Assembly (NCBI GenBank): GCA_964036275.1
Contig: OZ038439.1
Location: 3,867,142-3,931,141, forward strand
Length of the DNA: 64,000 bases
Origin: Litoditis marina
Lineage: Eukaryota > Nematoda > Chromadorea > Rhabditida > Rhabditidae
Direction of reading: 5' to 3'
The notes below the pieces were generated by a model. The model saw only the letters and a list, made by a program, of their open reading frames with translations, was not told the origin of the DNA and did not search any database. Positions 56,152 through 64,000 of this stretch are shown one piece after another (the first letter of the stretch is position 1; every line of letters begins with the position of its first letter). A program made the position numbers and the translations under genes.

Positions 56152-58593
56152 CTAAAGACAGAGTCCCAGTTTTGTATCACATCCATTGGTGCACTTGGAA
56201 CACGGAGAACCAGCCTCGTACACATTTTGTCCGTAGTAGTTGCCCCTGAAAATCAATAATTGTATTATTCGGTACAAATGTAACGATACTAACATTGAAT
56301 GCAACAGTCTTTTTGAACTAAACATGGAAACATCAATTATTTTGTATTTTATCATTCCACGTGCTTTGATCGCGGTGTGTTGATGTCAAACTGCTGGGTT
56401 CTTAATGGAAAATTGAAAAGGAGATTGGATAGAATTCTATTTCAATTGGAAACTAATGGAAATTAGTTAATTTGTGTGCCGCAACAGATTGAATTTTAAT
56501 AAAAACCCCATTAAAATACCCGATGAGACTATAATCATTACAGCGGTAAGAGAGTTTGCTAATGATGAATATATATACTCTAAAAATGGTTTCACATACG
56601 GTTTCTGATAGTTGCAGACGATGAATGTTCTGTTATTCGAACATTTTGAGACTCCGCATCCGAGTTTGTTCGAAGTGGCCCAAGCCATCTGAATATATTT
56701 CAACTCAGTCAGTGAGATATAGATTTAGCACGTTGGTTTACCATTGAAAGTGGTTAGCAAAATGTCAAAAACTGAAAACTTTAAAATCAACAAAAGTTCA
56801 CAACTGTGGAGGATTACAGATGATTACATTGTTTTTGGTTGGATGAATTATCATTCTTAAATCTAATAGTTTTGTTGGTTACCAACCTGAGTCGCGTGTC
56901 CCGCTTTGTTCAGTTCCTTCCCAGTGAATCGGAGTCCCTCCTTCCAATACGGCATTTCATTGTCTCCCCAACCCTTAGCTGCACCCGCAATCTGGAGAAG
57001 TTGAAAATTACAAGTAGTGGACATCAATTTCACGTGAAGTGAGTTGATTACGTTACAGTCCGCCACAACAATACTGTTATGGTGATTAGTGAAAGTAATA
57101 ATAAGTACAACGGTATGCACGGGATCACTGTGCTAGACTCTGCTAGACCGAATTACTGTAAACACTGAAGTTTTAATTCCAGAAAGGTGATAAAATAACT
57201 GACTAGGTCCTTTCATTGAAAATTTCGAGCAGTTTAATTCATTGATTGTTCTATCGAAGGACTTATTGATTTTCTTACATGTCCACTTCCTCCCCAAGCC
57301 ATGTAGATATTCTCTCCCATTCCTCTGTTACTCGAATGTTGGAAGACACATTTATCCGAATGTTGCTGGGCGGTTTTGGCCAATGAGGAATCCCATGTCT
57401 GAAAATGAAGTCATGTATAACTTTTTTGATTATGTCAATAATATTCTAACTGGGTTGTGGAAGTAGCGCCGCTTCATGCTAGTCAACCGCAAACAACAAC
57501 AAACAACCAGAAAAAACGTCCAGAATGAGTTTGATAAACTTCAATTTTACTGAATAAAAAAGCTTACCATTTTCATTATATTGGCTCCCTTTGGCATTCC
57601 GAGTTTGCCATTTGCCAGACGAGAACGAAAATCATTGTGCAGCTGCAATTGACAATATAGGGATCGATTTTATTCCGCTGTGTTTGTAGGTTGATCTTGT
57701 AGTTTTTCAGAAAACCACCGAAAATTATGACGTTTATGAAGATCAACTACAACGAAGATTTGGACACTCCCTATAAAAGACATGGCTGTTTGGAATCATT
57801 GTGAGAGTAACTTCATTTCTCTGTTCTAGAAAGAGGTGTAACTTTGTACATCAGACCGGTAATAATAATTTTTAAATGTGTTTTTTTTTCGGTTACGAAC
57901 AAACCTCGAGAAATTCTCCAATTGATTTGGAATCCAAAGCCGAAGCAAACGAAACGCCAACTGAAGTTAGTAAGAGACTTTATTTTCAAAGAATTTGAGA
58001 GTATTCGAGCAACTTCCACGATACCGTTCCTCTCTAATGCTCTTGGGTGTCTATTGAACCACTTCCACACAATTGGCTAGTTTGTCATTATTCAATTTAC
58101 TTATACTAGAAGTGAATGAAATAGTCACGTAAAGTTAGCATTATAATGAGGCATCGTGTGCTTTGTCATTGCACATTCCTGAGTTCTGATGTATTTAACA
58201 TGTTTCACGTGACTGTGCACTTGACAGTATAGTGTACAAAGCAAAATACGCAGGATCAACGTGTCTGGATATTCCAGCATGTGCACTCACATGCTTATTG
58301 TCGTTTCAATATCTACTAAGTATAAGTATAAGTGAGATTGGTAAAAGTAGTGAGAAAACGGGAAAAAAACCCATTTCTCCATGTCAATAACTTTCAATTT
58401 GTACTTCTACAGTAGGAATAGAATGGGCACTCTGTGAGTCTCACTAGTATTTACATCAAAACGATTTCTTTCAAACAAATGTGAGCCCATGGATAATGGT
58501 TTGAGTCAAGTATGGCCCGTATATGGATATATTGTTAAATTAACCTGTTTCGAACTCACCAACTAGGATACACAGAAGTAGATTGCAGTGCAT
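56152..58593 (-). CDS. Secreted SCP/TAPS (CAP) domain protein, scl type, copy 2
   Basis: Exons on the minus strand (window coordinates): 58560-58593, 57905-57960, 57568-57642, 57279-57398, 56887-56991, 56600-56688 and 56152-56245. They are identical in length to the seven exons of copy 1. All splice sites and the frame are intact, and the product is again 190 aa with the same signal peptide and CAP motifs. I see only two residue changes against copy 1 (A to G in KLGMPKGAN, R to K in SSLAKTAQQ). The two genes converge on the spacer. Such closeness implies a recent duplication or gene conversion. Confidence 0.94.
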
Positions 58594-59357
58594 TTTGTCG
58601 AATGTGACAATTTATTTCGGTTCCCACTATTTATACGAAAACATCGCATTAAACAGTATAGTTAAACACATGAATATGAATTGTTTACATAGAAAAAGTT
58701 ATATATCCCGGTTATGCATACATTACTTCATGAGTTTTACTCTCGATCACGAATCAAACAAATTGGATCGTTTGTTTTGTAACCTGCAAAAAGCGGTGCT
58801 AAACGGGAATAAATCAAGTTTGAAAAGTAATCCCATACTCTGAATATACTGAATAGTCACGTGAAGTCAGAATTATAATGAGGAATCGTGCACTTTGTCA
58901 TTGCACGTTTGTTAGTTCTGCTGTGTTTAACATGTTTCACGGGACTGTGCAATTGACTAACAGTTACAGCCATTGTTTTCTGATCTTTGTTTGTTGCTGA
59001 GCTTCACCAGACTACAACAAATTCTGTCAAACAGTAGATAAACAATTTTAGTTCGAAGTTACTCATTTTGGGTTAATGTTTCTTGTTGGTGCAATTCTTC
59101 CCTGCAATTTGAACTCCTAATGTTATTAATATAAAAAAAGAGTGAAACGATAGTGATCATTTTGATTGGGAGGTGCATGAAAACTAGAAAAGGATCTTGC
59201 AAATCTTCATTACTCACTCTATTGTTGTTACTGTAAATTAGGAAACACATATTGTATTTGTTGAAATGTTGTATGGCTGTTTACACGATTAATCACCAGC
59301 TGGTGACTGTTCTGCTCATTGCAAAAATTCATCAACACTTGTGACTTATTATGTGTG

Positions 59358-59477
59358 GACTTAAAGAAGGACGATTATGTGGTCCAATCGCAACGTTTAA
59401 ACTGCAATACATTTTTCAATTGCAGTTTAAAGGACCGTTGACACGGGATTGGTCCACATAATCGTCCTACTTTAAGC
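59358..59477. mobile_element. Foldback element
   Basis: TTAAAGAAGGACGATTATGT with GGTCCAATC on the left is matched inverted by GATTGGTCC with ACATAATCGTCCTACTTTAA on the right. Inside, GTTTAAACTGCAAT/ATTGCAGTTTAAA adds a second stem. A single copy is seen here. Confidence 0.75.
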
Positions 59478-59554
59478 TGCGTATAGTTTGTTTCACCCTC
59501 TTATAACCTAATACAGTAGTCTGCTGAAACTTCCAGGTCAAAGCCTGATATGTT

Positions 59555-59715
59555 GGCGGTTTCGGATTTACTCCAAATTTTGGTAACGTCTTCTGCACTT
59601 TCATTATTACAAATTCTGTAAGTTTGCAACCGAAATAGTGAGCTATTCATTAGAAAAATCTCCTAAATATTTGACGGATTACTGTAGAAGGACATCGACT
59701 GGTTAAATTGAGTAT
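59555..59715 (+). repeat. Dispersed repeat, copy of 3,720-3,885
   Basis: TTTTGGTAACGTCTTCTGC, TATTTGACGGATTACTGTAG and AGGACATCGACTGGTTAAA align with the copy near the left edge of the window, in the same orientation. Confidence 0.6.
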
Positions 59716-60267
59716 ATATTATTCATAGACGTTTTGGGCTATATGAATGAAATGAAGAATTAGCGGCAACTATCACTTTACTATCAGTCAGGTCGGCATG
59801 TATTCATAAAATGTGTGTTTCTTGGCGTTCATTTTTCTTGCTGGTGCACAACATACCTACAGACCTACAGTTGCGGGTCCCAACTGTCAATGAGTTAATG
59901 TTTATATGAAGAAGATGAAGTTTTCTGATTGTTAGAAGTTAGGATGACAAAAAAACTCTAACTTCTGAGGTGAACCCCTAAATGACTGTGCGAACTAGGG
60001 TCATCCATAATTATGACTATGCTATTCTCAATTGCCGCATCCCTTTTGTCATCCTATCTACATACCGGCAAAAACTAATACAAAACACTATCTTATCATG
60101 AACTCCCGTATGCAAATATTTATACCGGGCCAACCCACCTTATCTCAATCAGAGCACTGTTTATTAACCGAGTGTGACTAGTTTCGTTTCTAAATTTACA
60201 AGAGTATACAAATATATTGCAGAACCCTTTGGATGATAAAAAAGTGTACTTACAATATTATTTCTAG

Positions 60268-60347
60268 GATATTCGGTTACGTGTGCATATTTTACTCGAG
60301 AGAAGTCATATATACTACTCAGGATCCTCGAAAACTGCGTTTCGACA
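60268..60347 (+). CDS. Candidate exon (duplicated pair, member 1)
   Basis: An acceptor TATTTCTAG and a GTGAGT donor bound 80 nt reading VHILLERSHIYYSGSSKTAF. It aligns with 61,563-61,644; the better-conserved frame is the one giving HI[LF]L..S..YYSGSS, because four of the aligned differences there are synonymous. No start exon is found. Family unknown. Confidence 0.35.
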
Positions 60348-60621
60348 GTGAGTTTTATTGTTAGTCAGAGTTGTTATAGACGTTCACTAGTTATTTTGGG
60401 AGCTAGATTTACCGAACCTTCAAAACGACGAATGAATCGGCTTAGAAAGTCTTATTTAACAACAAACAAAACTAAAATACAACCAAGCCGCTGTGACTTT
60501 TCAATCTGCCTATTTGTTATCTCATTCCAAAACTCGAATTTCACGTTATATCTAAACCATTCTTTCACTCACTCTCGTACACGCATTTCACACAATAAAA
60601 GAAACCTAATTTTTCCAAAAC

Positions 60622-60878
60622 TCAAGCAATGAAAGTACGTGCCAGAAATTCAATAGTTTTTTCGCAATCAGACTTTCTCGGTTTTCCTGTAGTATTTTTT
60701 ATCTTGGATCTACTCAACTTCATGAAACAATAATTAGATGATCTATTTCTAGGAGGGGGTTTGGATGGATGCATACGGAAAGCGGCTGGTCCTAGAATAA
60801 ACACCAAAACCTCGATTGTCATTGCAAATATTCCAAAGACAATGAATGGAAAGATGGCACCTGGATCCGCGGTCATTA
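60622..60878 (-). CDS. Terminal exon of a putative membrane protein
   Basis: On the minus strand an acceptor (TTTTCCCCAG) leads into 85 codons: MTADPGAIFPF, a hydrophobic segment IVFGIFAMTIEVLVFILGP, then a basic tail with KPPPRNRSS and SRSKIKNTTGKPRK, ending TGA at 60,622. One membrane-spanning segment followed by a basic, probably cytoplasmic tail is the natural reading. The upstream exons are not resolved. The signal-peptide exon at 63,086-63,145 is a possible first exon, but its phase does not join directly. Family not recognised. Confidence 0.45.
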
Positions 60879-61562
60879 CTGGGGAAAACAACATTATTAG
60901 CTGTCAATGTGAGTAGAGCATATGTTACCTTTGAGAAACCTTTGAGTTACCTTTGAGAGAAAAAAAAACGCTTGCAAAAATGATTTGTTTTCAATCTTCC
61001 AATTTAATTCAGTGTATTCAGTTGAATCAGACAAAATCAGGATGAAGCTCAAAACGATTACACGACACAAACGCGCTCACGTTCAGTTCAAACCACTGTT
61101 ATCATCGAAAGTTTGGATAGTGCCTTCGTTGTACCACGAAAACTAACCACTGGGCTGAGAAAATTTGTTAATGTGGAATTTCGAGCTTTTCGACACTTTC
61201 TCACACTTTCCTTCTGTCTCCCCTAACCAGACTCTAACTTCGAGTAGTATTGAGTTTGTCAGGTCTGTAAAAGTTGTACCTGTTTTTGTTTTTAGTAATA
61301 CCAAAATACGCCTTATTACAGGTGTAATTCATACTGCGGCTCCGGGAGACAGCAGGCAGAAAACGACCAAGCAGGTCAGATGAGTATTTTCTACGACTGT
61401 CCTACACATAATGTCTGCAGCTTGCTGAGGATGAGCAGGAAAAACAGTGGTTTGTAATATTCTTCGGACCATCGCTACTTATAGGGCTTTTCCGCAAGCT
61501 GATAGAGATAAATTCGCACATTCACGATGAATACATGTAGCTTACTTTTATATTGTTTTCAG

Positions 61563-62469
61563 AGCCTGATATTATGCGAGCATATTTTTCTCAAAAAAAG
61601 TCGTACATACTATTCGGGATCATCACTAGTCGCCATAATCAACAGTGAGTTTTTCAAATTTTCAGTCTCGTATCAATATCAAACGCACGAAAATAGTACA
61701 AAATAGCACTATAACACTAAGATCCGCGACTTAACACACCCATCACACGATTTGGAAGAAAGTGGTAGAATAAACAGCAGAACCAAAAGAAACCCGATTT
61801 TTCGTAACTAGGCGCAACTTATCGTTAAAAAAATTTATTCAAATTAGACTATCAAAGATTAAAACGGCCATCTTGAGGCATTGCATGCCAACCAGATTAA
61901 AAAATTGTACGAACTTCACTAATCTTTGGCTCACATCCTCACGTAATCAATTAGTGTTACTTGTAACAAAATTAGTTTTTACTGAATCCTTCATCCACGA
62001 AAATCCACTGGTAGAAAGAAATCAGAACCCCAAATAAATGTAGCTTCAACGATGTTCTTGTATCGTTTGCTTATTCCACGTTCAATGATAACAACCTCGC
62101 TTCTCCTTTTTCAGAATTGACAGTGCAACGAAGCAACTACTATTGGCAAGAACTCAAAGACATCGAGAGAGCCACATGAAACCCTTACACCAGCCAACCC
62201 ACCTCTGGAAGACCTACGAGGCACTCAAAGGAGTGACCCGCTCCACAACACTTCGAAACATCACTCTTGAGATGAGACCAAATGATTGTGTGAAACTTTC
62301 TATCAAATTCGACAACGGCACTCAACTGGTTACACCTATAGGGTTCGAACATTCATACTATAGAGACGGAGAAAAAAACATGTATGCTGCTCCGACTCGA
62401 AGGCAACTCACGTCACTCCGTACGGAAGTGGATCGGTATTTGACCGCTACGAGTTGCACCCGATCTTGA
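61563..62469 (+). CDS. Candidate two-exon gene end, unknown function
   Basis: Exon 61563-61644 (second copy of the YYSGSS exon) and exon 62115-62469 are bounded by good sites (TTTTCAG acceptors, GTGAGT donor). In one phase the second exon is open for 118 codons (LHQPTHLWKTYEALKG, LEMRPNDCVKLSIKFDNGTQ, ending TATSCTRS) with worm-like codon use. That phase, however, requires reading the first exon in the less conserved frame. In the conserved frame the protein would stop after KLTVQRSNYYWQELKD (about 62,179). From about 62,390 a different frame looks coding (GSGSVFDRYELHPILKPG), open to 62,708, so a frameshift or a missed intron is possible. The true structure needs transcript data. Confidence 0.35.
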
Positions 62470-63085
62470 AACCGGGTGCGGCTCACGGGGGATATAATTC
62501 TGATTCATTTCCACATGGAGGATTTAGAACTTCTTGCATCACTCCTGCAGTTTTTACTGAGCATAGCAGGGGTACAGAAAGTTCACATCTTCGGTTAAAA
62601 AGCCGAACGAAGGCGGTCACTTCGACAGTCTCACAGAGAAATGCGGGTGCAGATACACTTTCCACCCCTACAAGGGGACGGAATTTACCTGAAACCGCAT
62701 CGATCTAAGTGACGCTCACAAGCGATCACATCTAATGTACGAATACTGCTTGTAAATAATGTAAATAATCCATCCTTGTTTTTCCCACCCTTCCTGTACA
62801 TATCAATTCAGCATCTCTGTCCATTTTTTCCTGTTCAACGCTCATGCGATCATGTAAAATTATTCCCTGGCTATCAACCGGGCCTTATTCCGTTCTAATT
62901 TGTTCCTTATACATATGGATAAATGAATAATTATTATTATTACGTCTGTATATCACTCACTAGTGAAGGATAATATGTTTCATTCACACGGAAACATACA
63001 CATGCGAAAAACTACAAAAAACAACTGTCGAAATCATGAACATTTGTGGCACATCGGAAGGTGGGAAACTTGAGTCAAAACTAAC

Positions 63086-63145
63086 CAGGGCGAGTTCCGC
63101 ACAACACAGTGCAATTAGAGGAACAAGCCTCACTACGAACTTCAT
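63086..63145 (-). CDS. Candidate first exon encoding a signal peptide
   Basis: On the minus strand MKFVVRLVPLIALCCAELAL is followed by a GTTAGT donor. The hydrophobic core LVPLIALCC with an upstream K and R is a typical secretory leader. No in-phase second exon was identified; the exon at 60,622-60,878 is the only nearby minus-strand candidate. Confidence 0.35.
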
Positions 63146-63949
63146 TTCTTCGAGAATCCGTAGCAAAGTGATGAAACGTTTATAAAAAAATTCCCAGCAT
63201 ATTTGTCCCGTCCAGCGTTTCTCGCGTCGTGCGCTTTTCACACAGCGGCAAAATGTCAGAGCAGAGAAACAGTGAAGGTTTGAGAAAATGCAGATCGCGA
63301 TAGAAATGAAGCTATGTTCATGAATACGGCTCAACCCATATTTTGATAGGGAAGAGGAAATTGACAGAACACCGGGACAAAAATGAGTTGTGCCCTCCTA
63401 GCTATTTCCATTCGGTGAGACATAACTTCAACACTATAAAACGACACCCCAGCGATTAAAATTTAGTTTCTAATGAAAAAGAGGACATAGAATCATTGTT
63501 AGATTCATATTTATATGTAATCTTCTGTAGGTGGTTCGGTGAACACATCAGAGCTTTCTAATGACGATTCAGGATCAAACTACCAATACAGAAGACGAAG
63601 TTAATGTTCTGCATTCACTTCAGCGATTAGTATTGTCATAGGTTAACAGATAAAAACTGTCATCTTTTACATACAAATTTTTTAAGTTCTATTTTTTCTC
63701 ATTCTACTCATATTTCTCTGAACTTTGTAAAAAACATTAAAAAGCTATAATTCTAATGAACCGATTCATATTCATTCTTTTTAATTTAGTTTGGAGATTC
63801 TTGAAAAATTCAAGGACTGAGAGTCAAAATCATCATCTGATGTGAGATTGTCGGCTCGGGAAAATGGTCGAAGGATTCATTACGGACACCACGGTGGACG
63901 ACCGCGGATACACTGAAAGCAATTAATTTCAGGTGTATTTCTCGCTCAA

Positions 63950-64000
63950 AGAAAGCGGTATACTGTATATCTCGATTTGTGCTGTGTAAAAACACATATT
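63950..64000 (+). mobile_element. SINE head cut by the window end
   Basis: GCGGTATACTGTATATCTCG followed by TGCTGTGT matches the SINE head at 13.85 kb. The tRNA-like part would lie beyond the window. Confidence 0.45.

Larger units (their letters stand above)
56090..58810 (-). repeat. Right arm of the large inverted duplication
   Basis: The reverse complement of 51,950-54,660. Differences are scattered single bases and small indels, mostly in introns. Outside the arms, homology fades near 58,820 into another AGTCACGT MITE. Confidence 0.92.

Noticed and set aside
60348..60632. 94-codon + strand frame
   Set aside because: It starts exactly at a donor site and overlaps the better minus-strand exon. 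Composition is not protein-like.

Overview
The window looks like nuclear DNA of a Caenorhabditis-type nematode. It is AT-rich, with many short introns ending in TTTTCAG-like acceptors. It holds a tandem CCCH zinc-finger gene of the tristetraprolin (TIS11/ZFP36) class, an SCP/TAPS gene pair of the scl type, and many small non-autonomous DNA elements. I cannot name the species from sequence alone.

Layout. At 2-12.3 kb on the + strand lies a multi-exon gene of unknown function (exons in phase from 2,148 to 10,502), followed by a two-exon gene end (11,582-12,254) that may belong to it. From about 12.3 to 23 kb there is no confident gene: foldback elements, tRNA-like SINE copies, GA/CT tracts and GC-rich pyrimidine blocks that resemble promoter or 5'-leader sequence. 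At 23,088-48,471 is the dominant gene, a ten-exon CCCH RNA-binding protein of 400 residues. It has two C-x8-C-x5-C-x3-H fingers, a TTP-like spacing between them and a C-terminal CNOT1-binding-like motif. Its second intron is 16.5 kb. Beyond its stop lie an AU-rich stretch, a GC-rich structured element and a near-perfect hairpin of pre-miRNA size.

At 51.9-58.8 kb a large inverted duplication carries two intact, almost identical secreted SCP/TAPS genes pointing towards each other, with 2.7-kb arms and a 1.4-kb spacer. The last 4 kb hold weaker exon candidates on both strands, including a duplicated exon pair.

The most striking observations are these. Several exons of the CCCH gene are followed by a copy of their own 3' end. 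Two of these copies are in the right phase to act as alternative exons, and one differs mainly at synonymous sites. A MITE family is present in four copies with perfect 8-bp target duplications. A tRNA-derived SINE family shares a conserved head. A 26-bp-stem hairpin lies downstream of the CCCH gene. The genes are not an operon. The functional theme of the best-defined locus is post-transcriptional control: an mRNA-decay adaptor with possible ARE-mediated self-regulation.
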